Part shown: in pieces, positions 28,841-37,351 of the stretch | How positions within the stretch are numbered: the stretch's first letter is position 1 | How the letters are laid out: every line of letters starts with the position of its first letter | Source of the DNA: Thermoplasmatales archaeon BRNA1 | GTDB taxonomy: Archaea; Thermoplasmatota; Thermoplasmata; Methanomassiliicoccales; Methanomethylophilaceae | Length of the DNA: 64,000 nt | Reading direction: 5' to 3' | Assembly: GCA_000350305.1 (NCBI GenBank) | Contig: CP002916.1 | Coordinates: 1,116,001-1,180,000, forward strand | The notes under the pieces: generated by a model | Databases searched by the model: none | The model's input: only the letters and a program-made list of their open reading frames with translations | What the model was told of the DNA's origin: nothing | Translations under genes and position numbers: made by a program

Positions 28841-30331
28841 TCAGTCGTCGAACAGTCCGTCGATGACGGCGGCGACGGCAGAAGTGTCAATACCTGCGGG
28901 ACTGAGGGCCGAGGGCTTCTCCCCGGCCTCCTCGATCTCTGCCTCTGGCACAATTGTCTCCTCGACCGTCTCTACGGAAGGTTCGATGGTTCTGAAAGTA
29001 AACTTCTCGTCGTACGACTCGAGTCCGTCATCGGGCAGGGCGAAACTCAGATCCTCGGAGGTGCTGAGCTCGACCTCCTCGTCGACGAGTCCGGGAACGA
29101 AGGCCATCAGGTAGTCGCGGTTCTCGTTCCTGATCTCGTAGCAGGGTTCGGGTTCGGTGGTATCGACGATCTCGGCGCCGTCGTCGTGGAACACCCGAAG
29201 CTCCTCGGCCCCGGTTCCGGAAGTGAGCGCCATCTGGGGTCCGAGCAGGTTGCCTCCGATTCCAACGATGTCGTCGGTGAAGGAGGAAGAGTCGCTGACC
29301 TCGGACTCTCCCTCTGCATACAGTCCATCCACCTCGGGTGCGGCGACGGCCGGCACCTCCTCGGGCGCGGAGAGCATGAGCGGGGACTCCTGAACGAAGA
29401 CCGCATCGTGCTTGATCGCGACGTCGACCTCGCTCTCACGGAGCTCCTCCGCCTCTACCTCTGCATCCATGTCGGGGATCTCGGCCTCCAGAACGGCCGA
29501 CTCCTCGGCTGCGGCGGGAACGAACTCCGCCTCGGGTACATCCGCCATGGCAGCGATGTCGAACACAGGTTCCTCGGCCGCAGGCTCTGCGGCGGTCTCG
29601 TCGACGACGGGTGCCGCCTCGATGAGGGGGATGTCCTGGACGGTCTCCACATCGGGTGCGGCCTCGATGACGGGAATCTCCTCGGTGACAGCCTCGACGA
29701 CAGGGATCTCCTGAACGGATTCGACGACGGGCTCTGCCTCGGGCATCGCCTCGACGACGGGGACCTCTTCGGACGCTTCAACATCCTCGATGCTGACGAC
29801 GGGTGCTCCCGCCTCGATCTCGACGGTCTCGAAAGTCGGGGCCGCCTCCTCGGCGACCTCCATGGTGAAGGACTCGGGCTCCGCGGTCTGTCCGACCGCA
29901 GGCTCCGCCCTCTTCTTGATCGTGAACTGGTCGTAATCGACCGTCTCGTAAACCGGCCTCTTCCTCGCATTGACGAAGAGATCCGCGGGCTCCTCGAAGC
30001 GCACGGACTTCCTCTGCGAAGCCGGAAGGTTAGCTCCCTCGCCCATGTCGCTCTTCAGCGGCCTGATGGTGGGGGCATATTCCTCGTCATCCTCGAAGTA
30101 GACCTTCTCGGTAGGCTCGGAAATGAAAATCTTCTGCGACCCGGCACCGACCTCAACCATGCGGTATCCTTCGGTGAGTCCCCTGATGTTCTCCTTGCCG
30201 GAGAGGGCCTCGGTCTGCTTGGTCTCTTCGCTGCTCTTGAGGTTCAGCGCTCCGGCTATGCCGTCGGTGAACCTCTTAAATACTCTCGAGAGAGAGTTCC
30301 CACTAGTAGAGTGTGATCCCAACACACGCAT
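28841..30331 (-). CDS. Acidic repeat-rich protein, unknown function
   Basis: About 496 aa. A basic N-terminal 30 residues (SRVFKRFTDG) is followed by a long low-complexity region dominated by E, V, A and P with degenerate units such as EIPVVEA, EIPVIEAAP and DIPLIEAAP (about residues 190-250), then a slightly more ordered C-terminus (YLMAFVPGLVDEE). No signal peptide or membrane helix, so probably an intrinsically disordered cytoplasmic protein. ATG 30331 preferred over the TTG at 30361, which lies in the promoter area. I do not recognise a family. Confidence 0.75.
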   Translation of the reverse strand: MRVLGSHSTSGNSLSRVFKRFTDGIAGALNLKSSEETKQTEALSGKENIRGLTEGYRMVEVGAGSQKIFISEPTEKVYFEDDEEYAPTIRPLKSDMGEGANLPASQRKSVRFEEPADLFVNARKRPVYETVDYDQFTIKKRAEPAVGQTAEPESFTMEVAEEAAPTFETVEIEAGAPVVSIEDVEASEEVPVVEAMPEAEPVVESVQEIPVVEAVTEEIPVIEAAPDVETVQDIPLIEAAPVVDETAAEPAAEEPVFDIAAMADVPEAEFVPAAAEESAVLEAEIPDMDAEVEAEELRESEVDVAIKHDAVFVQESPLMLSAPEEVPAVAAPEVDGLYAEGESEVSDSSSFTDDIVGIGGNLLGPQMALTSGTGAEELRVFHDDGAEIVDTTEPEPCYEIRNENRDYLMAFVPGLVDEEVELSTSEDLSFALPDDGLESYDEKFTFRTIEPSVETVEETIVPEAEIEEAGEKPSALSPAGIDTSAVAAVIDGLFDD

Positions 30332-30432
30332 CCCATCCTTGGGATATACTATGTTAAGCAAGATACTTAAATGTAGTTACCAACTAAACTAAGTAAGGGG
30401 TCGTGTTTTAGGAAAAAACGTTGGAAAACGTT

Positions 30433-30816
30433 TCAGCTGCGCACAAAACGGACATAATCCGCCTTGCCCGTGCCCTCGATCTCGAACATCATCGAGCGGA
30501 GGTCATCGGCACTGCAGCTTACAATCATGACCTCGAGGCATTTCTTGTCCTTCAGGTGCGAGTGGAGCTGTGTCTTGATGGCGTTGACATAACGCGCCTG
30601 GATGGTGCTCATCCATGGGTCTGCGTGGTCGTGCCTGATGGTGATGAGAACCCCCTCCACCGAACCCTCGAGTTCCTTCAGGTCCTGCACCTCGGAAGTG
30701 GCTAGGTTGATGGCGGTGCGGACGGCATCGCTCCTGCCCTTGAGGCCGTATAGCTTCTGTATCCTGTCGAGGTCCTCGATGTTGTCCTCCCCGAGGGACA
30801 CGCTGATGACTGCCAT
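30433..30816 (-). CDS. nikR: Nickel-responsive regulator NikR
   Basis: Ribbon-helix-helix repressor, 127 aa. N-terminal RHH DNA-binding domain (VISVSLGEDNIEDLDRI ... GRSDAVRTAI) and C-terminal ACT-like nickel domain with ligands in QLHSHLKDKKCLEVMIV (H-x-H plus Cys) and an upstream His in IRHDHADP. Tetramer binds palindromic DNA when Ni is bound. Divergent from a ZIP transporter gene with a long palindrome between them, which is its likely own operator. Confidence 0.95.
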   Translation of the reverse strand: MAVISVSLGEDNIEDLDRIQKLYGLKGRSDAVRTAINLATSEVQDLKELEGSVEGVLITIRHDHADPWMSTIQARYVNAIKTQLHSHLKDKKCLEVMIVSCSADDLRSMMFEIEGTGKADYVRFVRS

Positions 30817-30858
30817 GGTACCTGATTGACGGCCCTGTTAATAATCTGTCTCCCAAAA

Positions 30859-30899
30859 GTTAATAACAATCGGCCGCTGGGGAAGCGATTGTTATTAAC
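30859..30899. promoter_or_regulatory. Palindromic operator between nikR and ZIP transporter
   Basis: Perfect 14-bp arms: GTTAATAACAATCG at 30859-30872 and CGATTGTTATTAAC at 30886-30899, spacer 13 nt. It lies between two TATA-like boxes (GATTATTAAC for nikR at about 30835-30844; CTTAATAAT for the ZIP gene at about 30912-30920). Position and symmetry fit an NikR tetramer site that would control both genes. Confidence 0.65.
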
Positions 30900-30942
30900 A
30901 TGACAGAAAGTTCTTAATAATGAGTCGGGGAACAGGGGCATC

Positions 30943-31719
30943 ATGGACGAATTCCTGACGCTCCTCATCTACATCGCCGTGCTTTTCGCGGTCTCCCTTG
31001 CGGCCGCAAGGCTCCCCTACTTCATGAACTCGCAGGAATCCCGTCTGCACCTGATGATCGCGTTCAGCGCCGGCATCATGATCGGCGTCCTGTTCGTCAT
31101 GCTCCTCCCGGAGGCCCTCGAGAGGACCGAGGACGGAGGTTACGAGTACACCTGGGCGGGATACATGATCCTTGCCGGAGTCATCGTCGCCCTGCTGTTC
31201 GACTGCCTCGTCAAGCACCTCATGCCAGAAGGCGACAACGAGGAACGCGATCACGACATTACATCCATGTCCGCCTTCCTCGGCCTTGCGATCCACTGTT
31301 TCTTCGACGGTCTTTCTCTGGCCGCCGCGTTCGTCGCCGGCGAGGAGATCGGGGTCCTCGTGCTCATCGCACTGTGCCTCCACAAGGTCGTCGTGGTTTT
31401 CTCCCTGTCCACCACCATGTCCATGGGTTCGAAGAAGGATGAGGCCTGGAAATACCTCGTTCTGTTCTGCCTGATAACCCCCCTGGCCGCCATCCCCTCC
31501 TATCTGGTCATCGACGGGCAGGACATCGGCTTTGCCGGACTTGCGCTGTGCTTCTCCGTGGGAATCTTCGCGTTCGTCACCCTGTGCGACATGCTGCCGG
31601 AGTCCTTCCACGAGAACGAGGGCTCCACCCAGCGCCTGGGATTGCTCATGCTCGGTATCGCAATCGTGATCGCTGTCGCGCTGATATCCCACGAACTGAT
31701 GGGCGGGGTCGAGATCTGA
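30943..31719 (+). CDS. ZIP-family metal transporter
   Basis: 258 aa, about 8 membrane helices. The metal path motifs are visible in helix IV, GLAIHCFFDGLSLAAAF (H...DG), and helix V, ALCLHKVVVVFSLS (HK), matching the GufA/ZupT branch that carries zinc and other divalent metals. A His/acidic loop (EGDNEERDHD) precedes helix IV. Sharing a palindromic control region with nikR suggests nickel is among its substrates (inference). Leaderless promoter. Confidence 0.9.
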   Translation: MDEFLTLLIYIAVLFAVSLAAARLPYFMNSQESRLHLMIAFSAGIMIGVLFVMLLPEALERTEDGGYEYTWAGYMILAGVIVALLFDCLVKHLMPEGDNEERDHDITSMSAFLGLAIHCFFDGLSLAAAFVAGEEIGVLVLIALCLHKVVVVFSLSTTMSMGSKKDEAWKYLVLFCLITPLAAIPSYLVIDGQDIGFAGLALCFSVGIFAFVTLCDMLPESFHENEGSTQRLGLLMLGIAIVIAVALISHELMGGVEI

Positions 31720-33069
31720 TTACCTCGAACCGTACATCTGGCACTTCTTGACGAAGCGGTACGCTATGTCGGGGTTGCTGTAATAGTACAGGTGGGGGAA
31801 GCCGGCCGCAAGACCGTCCTTCTCATGCCCGCACGTGTAGGTCTTGCCGGAGGATTTCACGGCAGTCCATGACTCCCCGGGGTTCGAGCTGTCCCAATAA
31901 TGGAACTCATGGCCCTTGGCACCGGACCCCAGGATCGAATCCCTGGATCCGGATGTGAGGGCGACATATCCGAAGCGGGTGAGCTTGCCGGTGTTCCTGA
32001 CCTCTCCCTGAATCACTCCCGCCATGGGCCAGACCTTGCCGTCGGCATCCTCCATCCTCTCATGCAGATACATGAATCCGCCGCACTCCGCGAGGCAGGG
32101 CATTCCCGCATCCACCTTGCTCTTGAGATCCTGGAGCATGGATTTGTTGGAGCTGAGGGCTTCGCCGTGAAGCTCCGGATATCCTCCGGAGAGGATGATG
32201 CCGCATACTCCGTCTGGGATCTTCCGGTCGTGCATCGGCGAGAAGCGCACGATCTCCGCACCGCACTCCTCGAGGAGGGCGATGTTGTCCTCGTACGTGA
32301 AACAGAACGTGTCGTCGTAAGCGAGACCGATCTTCACCTTCCCGTCGATGACTCCGTGCTCGGGCTCCTCGGCGTCGATGTCGGAGGCGCCGTTGGCGAT
32401 GTCGATGAGGGCATCGATGTCGAGGGTCTCCTCCAGCCTCTCGGCCAGGGTGTTGAGGTTCTCCTTCAGTTGGGAGACCTCGTCCGGAAGGACAAGACCC
32501 AGATGCCTGGATTCCAGCACCAGGTCCTTCATTTTCGGCACGTACCCGATGACTTTGAGCCCGATCTCCCTCTCGATGATAGGGGAAACGTCGGCGTACA
32601 CGCCGGGGCTCATGTTGTTGAGGATGACTCCCGCGATCCTGTTCTTGCGGAACTCCTTGAATCCCTTGATGGTGGCGACGCAGGAGATCGATGTCCCCCT
32701 GGTGTTCACCAGGAGGATCACGGGTGCCTCAAGTTTCTCCGAGACCTCGTAGGAGCTGCCCCTGGTATCGCCGGAACGCATTCCGTCATAGAATCCCATG
32801 ACGGCCTCGATAACGGAGATGTCGGAGGGCTCGGCGGACCGCTTGAAGATGTACTTCAGGGTGCCGTCGTCGCAGAAGAACGTGTCCAGGTTCCTCGACC
32901 TGGTCCCGATGACCCTGGCATGGAACATGGGATCGATGTAATCCGGCCCGCATTTGAACGATGAGACCTTCATCCCCCTGTTCACCAGTGCCTGGAGGAT
33001 CCCGCAGGTGACCAGGGTCTTGCCGCTCCCGCTGGCGGGGGCGGTTATCATGAAACGGGGAAGGCTCAA
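31720..33069 (-). CDS. cbiA: Cobyrinate a,c-diamide synthase
   Basis: Glutamine-dependent ATP amidase that amidates the a and c side chains in anaerobic B12 synthesis. P-loop APASGSGKT, KCGPDYIDPMFH, and a C-terminal triad glutaminase with the Cys in CLAECGGFMYLH. About 449 aa. Start taken as TTG 33069 (SLPRFMITAP), which overlaps the upstream stop as TTGA; ATG 33051 is the fallback. It is the cobalamin counterpart of cfbB at 48473-49816. Ends in TAA. Confidence 0.92.
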   Translation of the reverse strand: MSLPRFMITAPASGSGKTLVTCGILQALVNRGMKVSSFKCGPDYIDPMFHARVIGTRSRNLDTFFCDDGTLKYIFKRSAEPSDISVIEAVMGFYDGMRSGDTRGSSYEVSEKLEAPVILLVNTRGTSISCVATIKGFKEFRKNRIAGVILNNMSPGVYADVSPIIEREIGLKVIGYVPKMKDLVLESRHLGLVLPDEVSQLKENLNTLAERLEETLDIDALIDIANGASDIDAEEPEHGVIDGKVKIGLAYDDTFCFTYEDNIALLEECGAEIVRFSPMHDRKIPDGVCGIILSGGYPELHGEALSSNKSMLQDLKSKVDAGMPCLAECGGFMYLHERMEDADGKVWPMAGVIQGEVRNTGKLTRFGYVALTSGSRDSILGSGAKGHEFHYWDSSNPGESWTAVKSSGKTYTCGHEKDGLAAGFPHLYYYSNPDIAYRFVKKCQMYGSR

Positions 33070-35069
33070 AGGGGCTTCCCCCTGAACACCGCTATGTAGA
33101 CCGGGTTCTGGGCGGTCATGAGGTTGTAGTGTCCTAGGTGCCTCGATGTCGCGACGTTGAGGCATACCACCTCGAGCTGCTCCACGGCACACTTGTCGGG
33201 GAGCCTGAGGACCTCGGAGATGGTCTCGAGGGTGACCGAGTTGACCACGAGGCGGACGTTCGGGTTCTTCTCCAGGACGGCCATGACGATCTCGTCGAGG
33301 TTCCCGGACGAACCCCCTATGAACACGTGGGTGGGTGCGGGGAGGGAGGCCAACGCGGAAGGTGCCAGACCTCTGATTACCTGAACATTGGGTGTGGCGA
33401 ACTTCTTCTTGTTTGTCTCGATGAGATCGGCGGCCTCGGTCTCCTTCTCGATGGCGTAAACGGTGCCTTCCACCGCAACCCTTGCCATCTCGATGCTGCA
33501 GGATCCGGTTCCCGCCCCTACATCATAGACGACGGAGTCCTCGGAGAGCTTGAGCTTGGCAACGGACAGCGCCCTGACCTCGGATTTGGTCATCGGGGCA
33601 TCGCCGCGTATGAATTCCGAATCGGGAATGGATATGGGGTTGGTCCTGTCGCACCTGGGGTTGAGGACGACGGCCGCGCACAGGGTGCCGAGTTCGGCGC
33701 TGGCGACCTCCTGCGGGGTCCCGAAGACGAAGTTCTCCTCCGGATATCCGAGGTCGGACCCCACTATGACGGATACGTTGGAGAATCCGTACTCGCACAG
33801 CCCGGCACACATCTCCTTCACTCCCTCCTTCCCGTTCAGGAGGAAGAAGCACGCGGGGCTCCTGCGGACTTCCCCGACGATGTTCGCACCCTTCCCGTGT
33901 GCGCTGACCAGACGGACGTCCTGCCACGGGATCCCCGCTCTGGCACAGAGGTATTGTACGGACGAGATGCCACAATACGCGAAGGTGTCGAACTCCTTCG
34001 GATCCACCGTTCCGAGTATGGAGCGGGCGGCACTGTAGAATCCCACGTCGCCCGAGAGCAGGACCGCGATGTTCCTGAACTCGGGATGCATGTTCAGATA
34101 GTCGAAGATACGGCTGGGCATGTACTCCTTGAGCTGCTGCTTGCCGATGGCCTCAGGGATCTCCAGCATGCGCTCCGCACCGACCACCAGGTCCGCCTCG
34201 CGGACGGCCGCCGACGCGGCCTCGGTGAGTCCGGTCCCCGGACCGACTCCGGTCCCTATTAGGGACATCTTCCTCCTCCCGACAGCACCGAAGTCGGATG
34301 CATCGGCGACATCCAGGAGGTCCAGCTTCTTGGCGAGATATTCCGTGGCCTCGTCGTAGGTCATCCCCTCCTTCTCCGGGGGGCGGCCGACGAGGACGAT
34401 GGTCGCCTTCGCCTTCCTGGCGGAACATACCTTCTCGGCGAACCCCCCGGGTCCGCCGGTGTCCTTGGTGACCAGATACTTCGCCTTTGTCTGCAGGAGC
34501 ATCCCGTAATCGAGTTCCTCGCAGAACGGACCCTGCATGGCGAAGAGGTTCTTCCCCTCGAATCCGAGTTCGGAGCACCTCTGCGCGACGCCCGGGAGGG
34601 ACAGTACCCTGGCGAACACACGGGACTTGTAATTCGGGATCGCGGTGTACTTCTCAAGATCCTTGCTCCCGGTGGTGACGAGGATGTTCCCGTCGGTCCA
34701 TTTCAGGAACTCGACCGCCTCGTCGATGGACTTCACCTCCCTGATGTCGTCGCCGGAGATTGGGATGGACGGCCTCTGGATGCGGATGTACTCCGCACCC
34801 GTATCGTGGCAGGCCTCCCTGATGTGGCCCGTGATGCTTGTGGCATAGGGATGGGTGGCATCCACGACGACGGGATACTCCCTCATTAGGTCCCTCATCT
34901 CCTCGGGGTCCAGCGGGTGCGCGGAGACCTCGATGTTCCTGCCCTTCGGCACGGACGTGGTCCCATAATCCGTGGCCACGCACGCGTGCACTTTGACGCC
35001 GGCGCGGTCGAGATAAGCGGAGATGGCACCCCCCTCGGTGGTGCCTGCGAAAACGAGTACCTGTTTCAT
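33066..35069 (-). CDS. cbiJET: CbiJ-CbiE-CbiT triple fusion (B12 ring enzymes)
   Basis: 667 aa with three complete enzymes. Residues about 1-253: cobalt-precorrin-6A reductase CbiJ (FAGTTEGG, DATHPYA, TKDTGGPGGF). About 268-470: CbiE methyltransferase, C5 methylation (MSLIGTGVGPG, VGAERML, LLSGDVGFYSAA). About 485-667: CbiT, C15 methylation and decarboxylation (VYDVGAGTGSCSIEMA). CbiE-CbiT fusions (CobL type) are known; with CbiJ in front the chain carries out successive steps from precorrin-6A to precorrin-8. ATGA overlaps both neighbours. Confidence 0.92.
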   Translation of the reverse strand: MKQVLVFAGTTEGGAISAYLDRAGVKVHACVATDYGTTSVPKGRNIEVSAHPLDPEEMRDLMREYPVVVDATHPYATSITGHIREACHDTGAEYIRIQRPSIPISGDDIREVKSIDEAVEFLKWTDGNILVTTGSKDLEKYTAIPNYKSRVFARVLSLPGVAQRCSELGFEGKNLFAMQGPFCEELDYGMLLQTKAKYLVTKDTGGPGGFAEKVCSARKAKATIVLVGRPPEKEGMTYDEATEYLAKKLDLLDVADASDFGAVGRRKMSLIGTGVGPGTGLTEAASAAVREADLVVGAERMLEIPEAIGKQQLKEYMPSRIFDYLNMHPEFRNIAVLLSGDVGFYSAARSILGTVDPKEFDTFAYCGISSVQYLCARAGIPWQDVRLVSAHGKGANIVGEVRRSPACFFLLNGKEGVKEMCAGLCEYGFSNVSVIVGSDLGYPEENFVFGTPQEVASAELGTLCAAVVLNPRCDRTNPISIPDSEFIRGDAPMTKSEVRALSVAKLKLSEDSVVYDVGAGTGSCSIEMARVAVEGTVYAIEKETEAADLIETNKKKFATPNVQVIRGLAPSALASLPAPTHVFIGGSSGNLDEIVMAVLEKNPNVRLVVNSVTLETISEVLRLPDKCAVEQLEVVCLNVATSRHLGHYNLMTAQNPVYIAVFRGKPL

Positions 35070-36112
35070 CTTGATCCCTTCCTGTCGGAGAAGTCCACTG
35101 CGAACTCCTCCTCTGCGATGGCGGCCGTCACTCCCTCTCCCGCGAACTTACGCAGGACCAGGCGGCCGTCCCTGGATGCCTTGACGGCGGACCTCTCGCA
35201 GACGCAGTCCACGGAGGTCACCGACCTGACGAAGTCGGATTTGGAGAACTCCCCGGGAACCGCATTGAGTTCCTCGGAGGTGTAGAATGTGATGGGGAGC
35301 CTGTGCTCCGCGGCGAACGAGAGGAGACCCTCCTCATCGCTCTTGATGTCGATGCTGGCACATGCCCTGATGCTCTTGATTGTGATGCCCGCTTCCTTCA
35401 GTGCGAGACCCACCCTCTCCTCGATGGCCTCCCTCGGGGTGCCCTTCTTGCATCCGATGCCGAGGACGAACCTGCGCGGGATTAGGCGCAAGGTGACAGG
35501 GAACGGCTTCTCGTCCTTCTCGCCGATGTACACTCCGGTCGGCGCATCCTTCCCTGATGACAGTTCCTTCGGCACCTCCCCCTTGATCGGGAAATCGGAG
35601 ATCAGGCCGACGGGCGACCCCTCGAGGATCCTCGCGGATACGTCCTTGGCGGGTTTCAGACGGTCGATGGAGAGCCCGTGGGTTACCGCGAACGCATCGA
35701 TGGAGATCTTGCCGTTGATATCGGTGGCGGTGGTGACCACGGGGGTCGCGCCTACGGAACCCGCTATGCGGAGAGAGAGTTCGTTCGCCCCGCCGATATG
35801 TCCGGATAGCAGGGGGATGCAGAACCTTCCGAGTTCATCGAGGTCGACGATGGCCGGGTCCACGTCCTTGGATTTGATGAAGGGGGCGATCTCCCTCACG
35901 GCGATTCCCACGGACCCGACGAACACTATCGCGTCGCACTCCTCGAATGCCTTCCTGGTCCAGGAGCGCATGGATTCGGAGACCTTCTCGATACCGAGGG
36001 TGTCCATCGTGGTCTTGGCGAAGAGACTGACGTCCTCCCCCTCCAGTGCATCCCTCACCGCCATCGCGGTGCGGCATCCGTTAGTCGAGAATGCAATCAC
36101 GTAAGCCTTCAT
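35066..36112 (-). CDS. cbiG: Cobalt-precorrin-5A hydrolase
   Basis: Opens the delta-lactone of cobalt-precorrin-5A, releasing acetaldehyde, in the anaerobic B12 route. 348 aa. N-terminal domain with FVGSVGIAVREIAPFI and PLLSGHIGGANELS; C-terminal domain with FVLGIGCKKGTPREAIE. ATG 36112 overlaps the cbiD stop (ATGA); the open frame extends further but that part is an out-of-frame shadow of cbiD. Confidence 0.94.
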   Translation of the reverse strand: MKAYVIAFSTNGCRTAMAVRDALEGEDVSLFAKTTMDTLGIEKVSESMRSWTRKAFEECDAIVFVGSVGIAVREIAPFIKSKDVDPAIVDLDELGRFCIPLLSGHIGGANELSLRIAGSVGATPVVTTATDINGKISIDAFAVTHGLSIDRLKPAKDVSARILEGSPVGLISDFPIKGEVPKELSSGKDAPTGVYIGEKDEKPFPVTLRLIPRRFVLGIGCKKGTPREAIEERVGLALKEAGITIKSIRACASIDIKSDEEGLLSFAAEHRLPITFYTSEELNAVPGEFSKSDFVRSVTSVDCVCERSAVKASRDGRLVLRKFAGEGVTAAIAEEEFAVDFSDRKGSR

Positions 36113-37260
36113 TCCTTCGCACCTACCTTTTCCAGAAGCCCCCTTGCGGACGGCGTCATGCCCAGGGTGCCGAACTCCGTGGAGAACACTATGGCCCCTA
36201 CCCCGATCCTCCCCTTGACGCGGTGGTTCATATGGAACTCTATTTTCGGAATCATCAGTTCCATGGTCGGCTTGATCAGCCCGACCTCGTCGAGACACTC
36301 GAGTGCGTCGTCCGTGGATATGCATCCCATGATCTTCTTGGCCGTCTCGGTATCCGCCCCTGCCATTATGGCGTTGGAAGCCATGATCTCCATACGGCTG
36401 TCGGCGTTGCGGGAGTGGGTGTTCATGATGCCTCCCGCGATCTTAACCAGCTTCCCCAGGTTGCCCACCAGGAGCACCCCCTCTGCGCCCATCTCGACCG
36501 CCATGTCGAGGAAGTCGCCGATGAAGTTGCTGCACTCCACGGGCTGCTGCCCTTCGAGCGCGGGGAAGTCCTTCACGAAATCCTTCCCGTAGTTGCCGGG
36601 GACGGTTAGCAGGAACTTCCTGCCGGGGGCCATGAAAACGCTCATCTCGGCCTTGATGCTTCCCAGCAGAGCGGTCTCGCTCATGGGCTCGACTATGCCG
36701 CTGGTCCCAATGATCGATATCCCGCCTTCGATACCGAGACGGGGGTTGAATGTCCTCTTGGCGATGGTCTCGCCGTCCTTCACGGAGATGACCACGTCGA
36801 ATGCGGGGGTCGTGCGGAAGGCGTCGCAGACATCGGTGATGCACTCCGTGATCATACTGCGGGGAACATGGTTGATCGCCGCGTTGCCGGGGGGCTGGTC
36901 GAGACCCTTGCGGGTGACCCTTCCCACGCCCTTCCCTCCGTCGATGTGTATGCCTTCCTCCGCGGAACGGGAGACCCTGCTGTAGATGAGCGCGCCGTTG
37001 GTGTCGTCGGCATCGTCACCGCCGTCCTTACGCACCGCGCAGCTCACCGCCCCCTCGGACATCTCGATGTCCTCAACAGAAATGTGCAGCGGGATCCCCC
37101 TGGGAGTCAGTATGTCGACGGTCTCGACCCTCTTGCCCGATATCAGCATCTCCGCGGCGGCTTTCGATGCGGCCGCGGCGCATGAACCGGTGGTGTATCC
37201 GCGGCGGAGCTTCTGTCCCCCGACGTAGATGTATCTGTCCTTTTCGTCGATAGCGGGCAT
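36109..37260 (-). CDS. cbiD: Cobalt-precorrin-5B C1-methyltransferase
   Basis: SAM-dependent C1 methylation in anaerobic B12 synthesis. 383 aa. Family signatures: LRRGYTTGSCAAAASKAAAEML at the N-terminus (interrupted here), GEGGHIDGGKGVGR-like IHIDGGKGVGRVTRKGL, and GTSGIVEPMSETAL. First gene of cbiD-cbiG-cbiJET-cbiA; other ring-contraction genes (cbiL, F, H, C) are not in this window. Leader about 40 nt after a TATA box shared with the divergent chelatase gene. Confidence 0.95.
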   Translation of the reverse strand: MPAIDEKDRYIYVGGQKLRRGYTTGSCAAAASKAAAEMLISGKRVETVDILTPRGIPLHISVEDIEMSEGAVSCAVRKDGGDDADDTNGALIYSRVSRSAEEGIHIDGGKGVGRVTRKGLDQPPGNAAINHVPRSMITECITDVCDAFRTTPAFDVVISVKDGETIAKRTFNPRLGIEGGISIIGTSGIVEPMSETALLGSIKAEMSVFMAPGRKFLLTVPGNYGKDFVKDFPALEGQQPVECSNFIGDFLDMAVEMGAEGVLLVGNLGKLVKIAGGIMNTHSRNADSRMEIMASNAIMAGADTETAKKIMGCISTDDALECLDEVGLIKPTMELMIPKIEFHMNHRVKGRIGVGAIVFSTEFGTLGMTPSARGLLEKVGAKE

Positions 37261-37305
37261 CTGAGACCTCTGGTGCCTCCAGATGATGAAGGCGGTTGGT
37301 TGATT

Positions 37306-37334
37306 TTGGATGCACTATCCAACTTATATAATTA
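37306..37334. promoter_or_regulatory. cbiD/cbiX shared TATA and inverted-repeat operator
   Basis: TTGGATGCACTATCCAA (37306-37322) is a 6-bp inverted repeat with a 5-nt spacer; it touches the TATA-like CTTATATAATTA (37323-37334), which reads on both strands. Leftward the repeat is just downstream of the TATA for cbiD; rightward the TATA is 25 bp before ATG 37352. Thirteen of 17 positions match the cbiM element. Confidence 0.65.
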
Positions 37335-37351
37335 TCACGCGATTACAAGGC

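Noticed and set aside
29186-30316. 376-residue plus-strand frame opposite the acidic protein
   Set aside because: Leucine/glycine/aspartate-rich shadow arising from the GAG/GTC-rich codons of the minus-strand gene; no family features or promoter.
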